A stretch of 64,000 bases of DNA. Source: Lactuca virosa. Taxonomy: Eukaryota > Streptophyta > Magnoliopsida > Asterales > Asteraceae. The notes beneath the pieces are model-generated. The model had not been told where the DNA came from. It worked only from the letters and a program-made list of their open reading frames with translations, and made no database searches. The translations under genes and the position numbers were made by a program. Positions 21,850 to 33,107 of the stretch are shown here, in pieces (position 1 is the first letter of the stretch; every line of letters begins with the position of its first letter). The stretch spans positions 3,360,461 through 3,424,460 of the forward strand of contig CAKMRJ010003334.1 in the NCBI GenBank assembly GCA_928212115.1, in the 5' to 3' direction.

Positions 21850-22860
21850 TTAGAGAAGCAGACCTGACCTCAGAAGGTCATTTGAGTATGGCTATGGAAG
21901 GAACTCGCCGAGTCCATAAGAGATCTCGACGAGTCGAGTCGGGGTTTCCTCGCGATTCATGACCAGAGGTAACCCGTCGAGTGGAAGGTTCACTCAACGA
22001 GTCGAGTGAAGCCTTAGAAGGATTCGGAGGACACGCTTAGACTCGCCGAGTCACCCGAGTGCACTCGACGAGTCGGGTCAATGTTTGACCGTTGACTGGA
22101 GTTGACTTCAGTTGACCTTAGGGTTTTGGTCAAGTTGGTTCATGAGAGATCAGGGAGGGGTAGAATGGTCTTCTACCCATCCTTTAGAAGTAAGGACATG
22201 AGAAGGTATTGATTAGAAATGTTATTATGTTAATAGGAGGAGGCTAGGTCGGGTTATTAAGCACGAGAGGTTATTCGACATCGTACGAGGTGAGTCTTCT
22301 CACTATACTTTACCTAGAGTGGTAATTATATGTGACCGGAAGGTCTTATGTGCTATGAGTAGAATGTGATGTATGCTGTTATATGATATGTATGTGCTAT
22401 GTATGTTTTGAATAGTATGGTATGGACCGGAAGGTCAATACGATATGGACCGGAAGGTCAACAGTGTATGGACCGGAAGGTCAAAATGATGAGGACCAGA
22501 AGGTCATCAGGGTAGGGCCGTAAGGTCTACCCGAGTTGTGGAGCCGGAAGGTCCACTGAGACACATTGGCCGGAAGGCATCATAGATCTATAGCCTCGAG
22601 TGGCTAATCGATATGAATGTGGTATTTTGGGGAACTCACTAAGCTTTTATGCTTACCGTTTGTGTGATATGTGTTTCAGGTACCAGTGAGGATCGCGGGA
22701 AGGCGCCGGCATGATCAGTACACACTGGAAGAAGAGTTGTTGGTGATTCTGGGATTTGTTATTATTATGACATTTGACATTATGAGATTTTGAGAACTAT
22801 TGTATGAGTTATGGTTGTTTCTAAAAATGAAAAATTGTTTTAAATTTTTACGTTGTTACA
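21840..22860 (+). repeat. Truncated 3' LTR of inner element
   Basis: It aligns with 16201-17220 of the 5' LTR and ends TTGTTACA followed by the CATGC duplication. The first 693 bases, including the promoter palindromes and TATA, are missing. It retains the second palindrome block (21900-22080) and the GGACCGGAAGGTCA array. Confidence 0.9.
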
Positions 22861-22865
22861 CATGC

Positions 22866-23207
22866 TGCATACTTAACCTTACTTGCTTCTGGGCAAGTAC
22901 ATATTTCAAAGACTGTTTCAGTCTTTTCAAACCACTGCATTAATGTGATTACTCCTCCACTTTCGTTGAAAGTGATGGGTTTCCCATTAGTAAAGTCTTT
23001 ATATGAACACTCCTTAGGGTGTCCAGGGTTTTCTCCATGATTCGGAGGATTAGCACCATTGCCTGTTCCACTGGCATTGTTTGTGTTTATTTGATTCATA
23101 GCGGCTGTTACAGCAGCTGTTACTGCTGCTTGAAACATGGCAGCATCAAACTGAGGTGGTGGCGGTGGATTATTGTTGTTAGGTCTGGGATTCTTTCTTG
23201 GCGGCAT
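22866..23207 (-). pseudogene. Gag N-terminal part (outer chromovirus, left fragment)
   Basis: ATG at 23207 opens a frame with MPPRKNPRPNNN, a proline stretch, an alanine-rich helix (FQAAVTAAVTAAMNQ) and the capsid start up to FEICTCPEASKVKYAA. It is cut by the inner element; the continuation is at 15507-14754. A related N-terminus occurs at 59305 in the other chromovirus, with the shared pattern AA.FQAAV.AAVTA.M..[IL]NTNN. Confidence 0.85.
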
Positions 23208-23633
23208 CTTTTTCTACAAGATTTTATGAGGAAATAATGATAAGTTCCTTATGGTAGTTATAAGTCAGGTGATATTGAACAAGATACATCTTAATTTTAA
23301 TTCTATCATATCCTGACTGATATAATGTTTTATTTAGTGATTTAATAAAAATCTACTAATGTAAGTAAACAATCGCAAGCAATACTTGTAATGAATTTTG
23401 TCATGAGTAAACAAAATTTTATGAAAATTATGCTAATTTCCAAAGAAATAAAGTACTTGTTATTTGATACATGTATATTTTTGTTACATACTGTTGGAAA
23501 CAAATATATATCTATGTAATTTACATAAGGAAAATTACATCATTGAGAATTACGAGTAGTGTAAACACTACCTACGACGAGTACTACGCCGATTACTGGA
23601 TTCAGCCTCATCTTTATTCTTCCAATACCTTTC

Positions 23634-24152
23634 TTATGTAGTCTGATATTCTCGTAGAGCCTTTATCTCTGCTTGGGCATCATTCATTTTCCTTTGAAGT
23701 GCTTCAATATGATTTTGGGTATCGTCCTGAAGTTCATCTAAACGGAGAATGTCAACAGTGTTGGTATGTGCAATAGCATTCACTTCCAAGATTCGATTGA
23801 TCGAAATCCGTGCTTGATCAGTTTGATGGGCTATACAGTGTACGATGACTGGTAGAGCTCTGTCAGCTGAACCTCCTCTGGAGAGGTCATAATAGCCTCT
23901 TGCCATTCCATAAGGTGGACGTAGTCCTCGTTGCTGACTCCAGTGGTTCAAGTGTTCGCCCCATATTGGTATAGGTCCTTGAAAGTCTTGTCTTACCACA
24001 GGGTGTTGTCCAGCTTGAGGTGGATTGTATATTTGAGGCTCTGTGTCTGTACCACTAGATTCACTATCTTCAAATGGTTCTTCATCCGAATCCACATCCC
24101 AACCCCCATCTTGTTGGTTGTAGGGGTCTCCGGGTAAATTATATGCAACCAT
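23634..24152 (-). CDS. Extra small ORF upstream of gag in chromovirus
   Basis: An intact 172-codon frame starts at ATG 24152, between primer site and gag. I do not recognise the product. It has an acidic N-terminus (DVDSDEEPFEDSESSGTD), a central WGEHLNHWSQQ block, and a C-terminal helix with coiled-coil-like spacing (NHIEALQRKMNDAQAEIKAL). The element at 55280 and beyond has a homologous frame in the same place (59889-60399), with the same order and shared words RI.EVNA.A and NH.EALQ. No zinc knuckle, signal peptide or membrane segment is visible. It may be an accessory protein or an N-terminal gag module. About 425 bases separate it from gag. Confidence 0.7.
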   Translation of the reverse strand: MVAYNLPGDPYNQQDGGWDVDSDEEPFEDSESSGTDTEPQIYNPPQAGQHPVVRQDFQGPIPIWGEHLNHWSQQRGLRPPYGMARGYYDLSRGGSADRALPVIVHCIAHQTDQARISINRILEVNAIAHTNTVDILRLDELQDDTQNHIEALQRKMNDAQAEIKALREYQTT

Positions 24153-24498
24153 GTTGTCTTATACGAGAAATAGGGATAAATGTATATATGTATCTCAAAA
24201 TACTCCTATAGTATTTTATATGATGAAGTTCTTTATATAATTTATTGGTAAGTCTTAGAGTTGTTATTCACTACGACTATTTTTCGGTATATACTAATCA
24301 TATTCCGGATAAATATAGTTGATCAGGCTATATTCATCCCAAACATGATTATATACACCAAGACTTAATCATAGTGTCCAACTCATCATAAAAACTTTTT
24401 ATTTTAAAAAAATGTTACTTCAGAGATTTTAGTCCCTTTGTATTTATAATTTGTATATCTTATGTGGTTAGATATACTTAGTTCACTATAAACAATAA
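24153..24498 (-). other. Leader between primer site and extra ORF
   Basis: AT-rich, no frame supported. It contains ATAGTTGATCAGGCTATATT near 24318, a word also present at about 60672-60691 in the other chromovirus, so this leader part is conserved between the two. Confidence 0.5.
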
Positions 24499-24510
24499 GC
24501 TCTGATACCA
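24499..24510 (-). other. Primer binding site of outer chromovirus
   Basis: The minus strand reads TGGTATCAGAGC three bases after the LTR end TGACA. It matches initiator tRNA-Met. Confidence 0.88.
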
Positions 24511-24513
24511 ATC

Positions 24514-24669
24514 TGTCACACCCCCAAACCAAAATGGCGGAAACGTCCGGGGGTGGATGACTTTATGTATAGGATCACAACAATTGCATAATAGTAAACG
24601 AAGTACAACAACCATGCATTTGATAAAGTCAAAGTTTTACATATGTGTTCAAACTATTGTATATTGACA

Positions 24670-24743
<74 letters not shown>

Positions 24744-26905
24744 AAAGTTAAGAGTCTTAATGCTCAGTCTTCTCAAAAACTTGAGGGTGTACCTGATTAC
24801 TGGTTTCCTGAGAATACAAGTTATTTGAGAAAAAGTGTCAACAATTAAGTTGATGAGTTCATAAGTATTTTTATGAAATTAAAAATACTATTTAAAGAGA
24901 TGAATTCACATTTGTTTCCAGAAAATCCGATATTTTCTATAAAATTGAGTTGTAAACTGCTTGTTTGTAAGAAATCGTATTTATCCAGGAAAATCCTATA
25001 TTTTCCATAAAAACTGAGTTGTAAATAGTAGTCTTAATTGTATCCAAGACTAAGACATGTACAAGTAATTCACTATACTTGAATTAATGATATATGTATT
25101 TATTCGAAAATAAAACTATTTGAAGAGAAGTGTTTATGTATATATTCATTTTCCCTATGTGGATTTTTATAACCATACTAACAAATGATTTGCCTGCTTC
25201 GACATTCTTCAGGCGTCGTACTGTCTGATATTTGTCACCCCGGGGACTGTAGCTAACAGTCAGGGTGCGGGGTTATCAATCTCGTATAGATCTATACACA
25301 AGTATCACGCTCTCTGGGAGGAGACTCGGGTTATAAAACAGGACTTGCTGTTATACCTTGATAGGTACCATGAAGACGAATGACTCATAATTTACCAACG
25401 AAATATATATACTTGTATATGATAATATTCATATAAGAAATTGTTACTCTTTTCGTAATGTTTATAACATATAAAAATAATCATATTTTTATATAACTGT
25501 TTTATTTGTCCTGAAAGAGTAAAATATATTGAGAATGTAACCCAAACTATATCTAATATAGTTTAAAATATATTTCAATTAAATTGATAATTGTTGTGTC
25601 ATAAGATGTTCCATATGTATATGTTTTCATATAAAAGTTATATAAACGTAAAGAAAATATAAACCACGATTTATATTTAAACACTAGTATTCTAGTGTTT
25701 TACTTGTATTTTCCTCCTTTGAAATTTATAAAAAGTTATAAAAAGTGTAGGAGTATGAACTCACTTGGTAAGAGTGACGATTTGATGAAAAACTGGGCTT
25801 TACGCGGGCAACACTTCGACTACAAAGAGGTTAGCTTCTTGAGAATTTCGGAGCTTCGGGCTTTCGTCAGAGCTTAGATATGTCACCGGGGCGTCGGGGT
25901 AGTTAGGAGGGCTTAAAAGTGTGTAAAGGCAGGAGAGAGGTTGTGAATTTGCAACCTAAACCCGGAGCTCTCGGTTCCTATTTATAGGAGGCTGAAGCCT
26001 CCGAGTACGTTGGGCGTAGCGTACGTGTCCAGCCTACTAATTACGCGTCGAAGCTACTACGTTGCATGGAACGCATGCGAGGGAGGGGTGACGAAGGGTC
26101 GACGTGGCCAATCTGAGGCCGAGCCTTCGGGTACGCTGGGCGTACACCATTACGCGGGGCGTACTCCTTCGAGAATGATTTTTCAAACTTCAGAAATTCA
26201 TAACTTTCGCCTACGACCTCCGTTTTTGACGTTCTTTATATCCACGCGTAGGTGAGATTATGATCTACAACTTTAGTTTAAACTCCGTCGGCTAATTTTG
26301 AATTTATTTTTATTGTTATATTTTTAATAGGCCGGGACAGGAAAAGTCCGTTAAAAATTCATAACTTCTTCATGCGACGTTTGTTTTCGTCTGTCTTTTT
26401 ATCGTTGTACTACTATTGACGAGACCTTCAATTCTCGTTTAGGTTGTGTCGGCTAAAAATCACTCGATCTTTATTTCGAGTTTTTAGCTGTGTACTGCTA
26501 TGTCGAATCTTAGAAAAATCATAACTTCTTCATATGAAGTCAGATTTTGGCGTTCTTTTTATGGAGACTCTCAGTTTAACGTATACTATAACTTTCATTT
26601 AGACACTAAAGGCTAAAAAGCATTTTATTGAAATCTCGCTTTTTACGCCTAACAGTGTTTTGCCGGTTTTGTCGCGGATCTTCGATTGATCATAACTTCT
26701 TCGTTATAACTCGGATTTCAGTGTTCTTTATATTTTTGGAAACCTTGTTACAATCTCTACCACTTCATTCATCCCAATCAAGATTATTTAATACTTCATT
26801 TTTGACGCTACTTTTTATCTCAATTAATTTCTATTCTTATTATTTCAAAATAAGTTACAGTTTGACCTAGACTATTACATTGACCTGAAATATCGGGTTG
26901 TTACA
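24514..26905 (-). repeat. 5' LTR of outer chromovirus
   Basis: It runs TGTCACACCCCC to TTGTTACA on the plus strand and pairs with 8911-11305. It has a pure AT microsatellite at 24671-24732 and retains the GTACGC palindromes and TATA-like TATTTATA at 25979-25986. CTAAT follows at 26906-26910. Confidence 0.9.
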
Positions 26906-26910
26906 CTAAT
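26906..26910. other. Target-site duplication CTAAT, right
   Basis: It matches 8906-8910 and closes the outer chromovirus. Confidence 0.9.
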
Positions 26911-29236
26911 ATTTAACAAAATTTCAATAAAATATTAAGCTCGTGCTCCTCCTAAGAGTAAGATTGAAACTTTAAGTTCTTCAGCTTTAACGAATGCTCC
27001 CCTATCAGCTATCAGCTTGGCTCCCCCTTAGAGTTTGATTTTGATTCTCTTCTGATCAATAACACTTAGTAGTTTCAAGTTTCTCCCCCTTTTGAAATCA
27101 TCAACAAATATGAAATTTCATCAGCGATCAGTGTATCAGAGTTGCAGCTTGTAACTCGGTAAGTTTGTGATGTCTACTGATAGTATAGGTTTGAACTACC
27201 ATTCACTGACATACTATTGCAAAATTTCATCAGTGTGGTTTCATACACTGACTCATTAATCACTTTTATTAGAAGAAAAGGAAAAGAGTGGTATGATGCG
27301 TGTGATAAGTTGTGGTGTTGTAGCTTAACTATCGACATAGATTTTTCAAGCTCTCATTAGCGTATGGTACATTATGTTGAATCATAAAGCCTTAACAAAG
27401 AAAATATGGATAGAATCGATTGTTTCAGTCACGCGAAGGTGGAATTAGTGTGAATCATCAACAGTGATAACCCACCAATAAGAAGTGGTTTAATCCTTGC
27501 ATCATAGAGTTAGTTGTAGTTTAGAATCATAGATCTTCCATCAATTCATAGTGGTACCATGTCATACCTCGGACTAGGAGGTCAAGGACATGAATAACCC
27601 GTTTCATATAAGGACCAGACAAGTAACTCTTACACTGATGACTATGAAATCAGGGTAAGCCATTAGGTTATGTTCAATGTTTCAGCAGAACATGAGACTT
27701 GATGCATACGGCAGTCATGCTTCCAAGGACAAGAGTCAGGTAAGATTAGACACCCAAGCCTTTCTATAATTTTTTTATTTAGAGCAGGCAATCTCACTTA
27801 GAGAGTTTAGACGATGCTAGACAATCAGTGTGAGGGGGTGACTCAATGTCATCTCAGTAGATGGTCTCGCTGATGAAATACTTAGAGACATTTAGGCACA
27901 TATAGCAGCATGCTTCTAGGGACGATTATTTGTCAAGAGTGACATACTTGGCTTATTAAATCCCACCGTTAAATCTTTAAAAAAATGGTACAAGACAGAA
28001 TAAATAAGAATACAAAAAAAAAGTTAGTCAAACAAGGAAATATTAAAAGCAATATTTTACAACTTTTTTCAGAGATTCTTTATGTAACCTTTTCAGAAGA
28101 ATCATAAAGGCATAAAATCTTTTGAGTAAAAACTCAAAAGAAGGATCTTTTGAAATAAATACTCATTAATTAATTTCCTTTCTTCAAAATATCCGATCTT
28201 TAAATCTGGTTATAAAAGATAACACAATAAAGAACAAAAACATTAGTATACAATACAAATGACTATAAACAAGAATGATGAAACCATTTATCGTTGATAT
28301 GTTGCAAATGGATTATAAGCTTCATGTTCATCAAGAGAAAGAGAGGAGCAGAAAATAGTCTTTGTAACCAACGAGTTAACTGGCTCAAATCCATGAAACC
28401 ATCGTGTCTACAAGATCAACATGAGGGCATTCAAGGTTTTATTACATTATGAATTGGTAGATGAAAACAAGACTCATTGCATTGATGCTTGCTACTTGCA
28501 TCCATAATAATGAGTGGAGGAGAAGAAAGGCATTATCAATAAGAAGAGGACATGATGCCAATATTCTTCTCAACAACGTGAGCATTCAAAACATTCAGGA
28601 TAACTCCAGCTCTTTCTAATTACTGATAAGAATAACTACAACTAAACCTTAGATAGGCCTGAAGGATAGATAATAGAAAGAAACTAGAACACTTGTAAAT
28701 ATTAGAAGCAAAGTATGTAAAGTTCTAAAGACATAATAAAAGTAGCACTTGTTTTTTGTGTTTTTTTAGAAAGCAAGTAAAAGTGAGTTAGAAAATGATT
28801 AAGTCATTGAAAGCATTCCAAGATCTACAATCAGTTTATTTAGATTCTTCTCGTCTCGTCCAATGCCTTAGTGAAAATTTTAGCCATTTGATCAGTGGAT
28901 GGGATAAAAAAAACCGCTCCACTTTTCCTTTTTGAACAATGTCCCTGATGAAGTGATGCCAGGTATCAATGTGCTTGGTTTTGGAATGTTGCACTGGTTT
29001 TTTATCATTTGAATGGTGCTGGTGTTGTCACAACAGATAGGAGTCTTTGAGAACTTTAGACAATAATCTAATAGCTTACTCTAAATCCATAGAATCTGAG
29101 CCTAACACCTTCTAGTAGCTACATATTCAGCTTCAGTGGTAGAGCAAACCACTGATGTCTACTTCTTGCTGGACCAGCTCAACAATCTTTCTCCAAGCAT
29201 TTGAGCCCCTCATGAAGTACTTTAACGATCAACAAC
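26911..29236 (-). other. Noncoding 3' region of the Sirevirus-like element
   Basis: No coding frame is supported. The polypurine-like words near 27023-27100 are the only recognisable features. Any envelope-like frame that some Sireviruses carry here is not visible. Confidence 0.4.
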
Positions 29237-30290
29237 TCATCCACCATGATCGGAGTCAGTGTATCCCACCATCTTGAACTCAGAATCGTGAGGATACCAT
29301 AACCCAAGATTGGGTGTATGCTTTAAGTAACAAAAAATCATTTTTACATCAAGAAGATGAGATTCCTTAGGATTGTCTTGATAACGAGCACACAATATGG
29401 TAGCAAACATAATGCCACAACGACTGGCAGTAAGATAGAGTAGTGAGCCTATCATTCCTCGATACAAAGTTGAATTCACATTAGCGCCATTTAGATCAAC
29501 ACCAATAGATGCTGATGAGGACATTGGAGTCTTTGTCGGATTGCAATCAGAAAAATCAAACTTCTTCAGCATGTCTACAATGTATTTCGCTTAACAAAAA
29601 AATTCTCATCAGTTAGTTGTTTATCCTACAAACCTCGAAAAAAAAAGTTAGTTCACCCATCATGCTCATCTCAAACTTCTTAGCCATGATCTTAGCGAAT
29701 TTTGAACTTAGTTTCTCATTAGTGGATCCGAAAATGATATCATCAACATACTCTTGAGCAAGAATGATGTGAGATACTAAATGCTTGATGAATAAGGTAT
29801 TGTCAATCTTTCCTCGTTTGTATCCACTTGCAAAAAAATAGCTCGTCAATGTATCATACCATGCTCTAGGTGCTTGCTTTAAACAAAAGACTGTTTTATC
29901 AAGACAATATACATGATTTGGAAACTCTTCACTTCCAAACCCTGTAGGTTGCTTTAGAAAGACTTATTCTTGAATAATTCCATGTAAGAAAGCATTCTTA
30001 ACGTCCATTTGATAGACTTCAAATTTCTTGAATGAAGCAAAAAGCAAGAAAAAAACTAATTGCTTCAAGTTAAGCAACAAGAGAAAATGTTTCATCATAT
30101 TCTAACCCTTCCGGTTGACAAAATCTTGAGCTATAAGTCTTGCTTTATTTCTTATTACAATCCCATCTTCATCCATCTTGTTCCTGAAAACCCAGCGAAT
30201 GCCAATGATAGTTTTTCCTTGTGGCATGGGAATAAGATTTCACACACGGTGACGTTCAAATTCATTTAGCTCATTCTGCATAGCCTTGAT
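29237..30290 (-). pseudogene. Sirevirus-like reverse transcriptase / RNase H remnant
   Basis: The minus strand shows WVFRNKMDEDGI and ARLIAQDF near 30180-30210, LKQAPRAWYD near 29865-29885, then the catalytic AQEYVDDIIFGSTN near 29720-29760, followed by KKFEMSMMGEL and, in another frame (29572-29237), KTPMSSSASIGVD, GSLLYLTASR and VGYTDSDHGG at the RNase H start. Several stops and frameshifts separate the pieces. The RNase H core after TDSDHGG is missing or unreadable. Confidence 0.75.
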
Positions 30291-30434
30291 CCAGTCAACT
30301 TTGAGGGCGTCGGTGACATTCATTGGTTCAATCATAGAGACAAAACTCACAAACATGTAGAAGTTGTTGCTGACTCTGCTACGAGTGAGAATCCCAGAAT
30401 TTACATCGCCAATGACTTGAGATTCAGGATGATC

Positions 30435-30746
30435 TCAAAGAATTATAGGATTAGAACATTCATTCGTATTATTTGGAATAGAATATTCTTCATTAAATGG
30501 CTCAGCTTCTTCAGAGATGAGATGTTGATCTTCAGATATAGGTTGGGAGCTAATAATTTGATCAACATTGGGAAAAATAGGCTCAGTGTCATTTGGCAAT
30601 AAATCAGGAATAGGGTCTGAAGGACTGTAAGTAAGTTCATTCAGTATTGATAAAGGATGACCAGTCCGATCATGAATGAATGAGTCTTCATCAAAAGTGA
30701 CATGAGTATTTTCCTCAACAGTTCGCCCTGAAAGCCTTGGATACAC
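30435..30746 (-). pseudogene. Integrase C-terminal acidic spacer of Sirevirus-like element
   Basis: A 103-codon frame rich in D, E, S and P follows the integrase and precedes reverse transcriptase, as is usual for the poorly conserved spacer in copia polyproteins. It holds no catalytic motif. Confidence 0.5.
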
Positions 30747-31527
30747 TAGAGTAACCTATAAACACTCCATCATCTTTTTCCTTAAACTTAGACCACTGAT
30801 CTCTTTGATTCCAGATGTAACAACCACACCCAAACACATGAAAATAAGAGATTTTTGGTTTCCTTCCCTTAAGTTTCTCATAAGTAGTTTTCCTATGTCG
30901 CTTAACAATGATGTACCTGTTTTGGGTATAACATGCAGTCTTGACAGCTTCAGCCCAAAAGGACAAAGAAAGACCAGCTTCAATGACCATGGTTCTTCCA
31001 TCTTTAATGAGAGTTCTGTTTCTTCTTTCGTCAATGCCATTTTGTTGGGGAGTTCTAACAACAAAGAAGTTCTGAGAAATTCCTGAGATTGAAAAAAATT
31101 CTTCCAGTGATGAGTTTCTAAATTCAGTTCCATGATCACTATGTAATAGCCTGACTTTGTGATCATAGAGAACTTCACGTTGCTTAATGAGTGAAATGAT
31201 TTCATCAGCAGTATGAATCTTCTTTCTTAAAAAGACTAAACAGGTAAATCTTTAAAATTCATCCATAATAATGAGAGTATACTTCTTCCCAACTCTTGAC
31301 TTAATCAGGACCGATCCAAAATGATCCATGTGAAGGAGGTGAAGTGGTTTGATAATGGAAGAAAAAGACTTTGGCTTGAAATAAGACTTGGTTTTCTTTC
31401 CCTTTTCACACATTGAGCATAAATTATATTTGACAAATTGCATCTTAGGAATTCCTCTTACAAGCTGGCTCCTCAAAATCTTTGATATGTTCTTGAAATT
31501 CAAATGAGATAACATCTTGTGCCACAA
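30747..31527 (-). pseudogene. Sirevirus-like integrase remnant
   Basis: WHKMLSHLNFKNI with the H-H and the later LCSMCEKGK C-x2-C form the zinc-binding pre-integrase region at 31527-31400. The core includes LLHMDHFG and IIMDEF, then LLHSDHGTEF and RTPQQNGIDERRNRT in another frame, giving D-D-E residues. FWAEAVKTACYTQNR and FHVFGCGCY lie at 30990-30800. A TAG and frame changes break it up. Confidence 0.75.
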
Positions 31528-31930
31528 CTAATTTAGATGAGACTGAGCATGAGAGAAGAAGCACTGACGAAGAGAGTTGTCAGGATAAAACATATCCAAA
31601 ACATAAATGTTATTCTGTCGATTTGCAGGCAAAACAGTGACATTCTTTTGATCAATAATCTTTCCTTCTCTCTTATTGAAGAGAACTTCATAGCCAGCGT
31701 CACACAGTTGGCTGATTAAAATGAGATTATGTTGAAGACCTTTCACATAAGAGACATTCTTGAATACAACGGAATTACACTTAATGGATCCATATCCCTT
31801 TGTAGCTCCCTTGCCATTATCTCCATATTTAACAGTAGGACCATCCTTCTTTATGAAATCTTAAAGAAGAGACTTGAATCGGTCATGTGTCTTGAGAAAC
31901 CGCTATCTAGATACTAAATATATTCTTTAC
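31528..31930 (-). pseudogene. Protease / pre-integrase remnant of Sirevirus-like element
   Basis: Near 31890-31920 the minus strand reads YLDSGFSRHMT, the copia protease D-S-G signature, and then VKGLQHNLILISQLCDAGYEVLFN in the frame 31746-31528, the region before the zinc-binding domain. The active-site triad is kept but the frame breaks between the two. Confidence 0.65.
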
Positions 31931-31931
31931 C

Positions 31932-32375
31932 CTAATATGTTGAGGTTACATCCCATTCTGACTTAAGGTCTGTAGCAGCTTGAGAAGGATCAACATCAAG
32001 AGTGCTAACGCTGTCAACATCAGCGTGAGTGTGAGATTCAACGATATGGGCTATGAGACACTTACCTTTTGAAGCTTCATCATCTAAGAGGTTTTCTTTT
32101 TCAAAAGCAGATGACAGTGTGATCACCAGCTCTTGAGCAGTATAGCAATTTTGAACCAATCGATAGACAGAATAAGGGAGTGAGTTTCCAATAGCAACTC
32201 TCGCCTTTACGTCGAGATTCACCACCCTTTTCTCTTCCTTGTTGTATCCTGGAACAGATTTATTCATTAGCTTACTATCGGATTCACCATCATTGGATGA
32301 ATGATGCAAAACGGCGATGAGACCTTTGTTGACGATGTCGAGCATGTCAAAGTCCATCATCTCAAGAGCATCCAT
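31932..32375 (-). pseudogene. Sirevirus-like gag remnant
   Basis: A 147-codon frame contains NLDVKARVAIGNSLPY and VQNCYTAQELVITLSSAFE, which match the capsid region of Sirevirus gag. The zinc knuckle is not visible, and the C-terminal 45 residues join sequence that belongs elsewhere, so there is an internal deletion. 32376-33107 upstream shows no gene; it holds a CT microsatellite at 33032-33052. Confidence 0.65.
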
Positions 32376-33107
32376 GGCCTTTGATTTCCAAGTAGTGAAG
32401 TTGAATTCATCAAACAGAGGAATCTTGTTGCAATCAGTTGATTTAGGATTATTGGAAGTCGATGTAATTACTTGAGTGTATCGCCAAGAAAGGGATTGTT
32501 TTCACGAAGAAAACAGGTTGTCACAAAGAAGGTCACCATGACGTTAACATTAGGGTTTCACCCTAATGTTGAATATATACTAAACTATACTACTATCCCT
32601 TGATTCAAGGGATTGTATCTAATCTATACTAAGAACCGATCCTCATCACAAAGATATCGGATTTGCTATCTATTTTATATACATCCGTATAATTACCTAA
32701 TATACAAAGATTACATAAGATTACTATCTACACGCTGACGTTGATAAGGCTTGAGGGGATGACACTGATGCTGATGTTGGCGCTGGCACTGACACTCAGC
32801 GTATAGAGTGTTTGACTCATCAGATCATAAGGTGTGACTTACAAGTAGTTTGCTATTTGTTGTATTTAGTAAAAACTTACAGATTTTATATTCGATGAGG
32901 TAATGGCTGAATATCGAGTGAAAGATGAATCCAATAATGTTATAAATAGAGTGATAAATTTGTTTAGGTTTGGGATTCTTTTGAATGTTTCAATTTATCC
33001 CTCTTCTCTATAAATTAAAAGTTGTTATAATTAATTTCTCTCTCTCTCTCTCTCCATCTCTCAAAAGATAATTATTCAATTATTATGATATTTCTGAACT
33101 TATACAA

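Larger units (their letters stand above)
15508..22860 (+). mobile_element. Inner Ty3 retrotransposon nested in the outer gag, 3' side rearranged
   Basis: The element is 7,353 bases with CATGC duplication, a full 5' LTR (15508-17220), primer site, gag, protease, reverse transcriptase, RNase H and most of integrase. The integrase tail, the region up to the polypurine tract, and the first ~693 bases of the 3' LTR are missing. About 25 substitutions separate the shared 1,020 bases of LTR by eye (~2.5%), so it is younger than the outer element. It lies opposite in orientation to its host. Confidence 0.93.
8911..26905 (-). mobile_element. Chromovirus-type Ty3 retrotransposon (Tekay/Del-like), complete but mutated
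   Basis: Two LTRs of about 2.39 kb (8911-11305 and 24514-26905), a CTAAT duplication, primer site and polypurine tract define the unit. Minus-strand order is: 5' LTR, primer site, small extra ORF, gag, protease, reverse transcriptase, RNase H, integrase, chromodomain-like tail, polypurine tract, 3' LTR. The tail resembles the Tekay/Del chromodomain class (EPVEIMD..VKR and VKVRW). Gag is split by the inner element at 15508-22860. Several stops and frameshifts make the copy non-functional. Without the insertion it would be about 10.6 kb. Confidence 0.9.
26911..32450 (-). mobile_element. Broken Sirevirus-like copia retrotransposon
   Basis: Minus-strand order is gag remnant (32375-31932), protease and pre-integrase region, integrase, reverse transcriptase and RNase H start (to 29237), then 2.2 kb of noncoding sequence. 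The YVDDIIFGSTN and NLDVKARVAIGNSLPY words suggest the Sirevirus branch. Many frameshifts and stops are present. LTRs were not identified, so the limits are approximate. Two purine-rich words on the minus strand (CTAAGGGGGAG near 27023-27033 and AAAAGGGGGAGAAACTTG near 27077-27096) resemble the polypurine tracts such elements carry. Confidence 0.75.

Noticed and set aside
24643..24848. Tyrosine-isoleucine repeat frames
   Set aside because: Translation of the AT microsatellite only. The same applies at 33275-33536.
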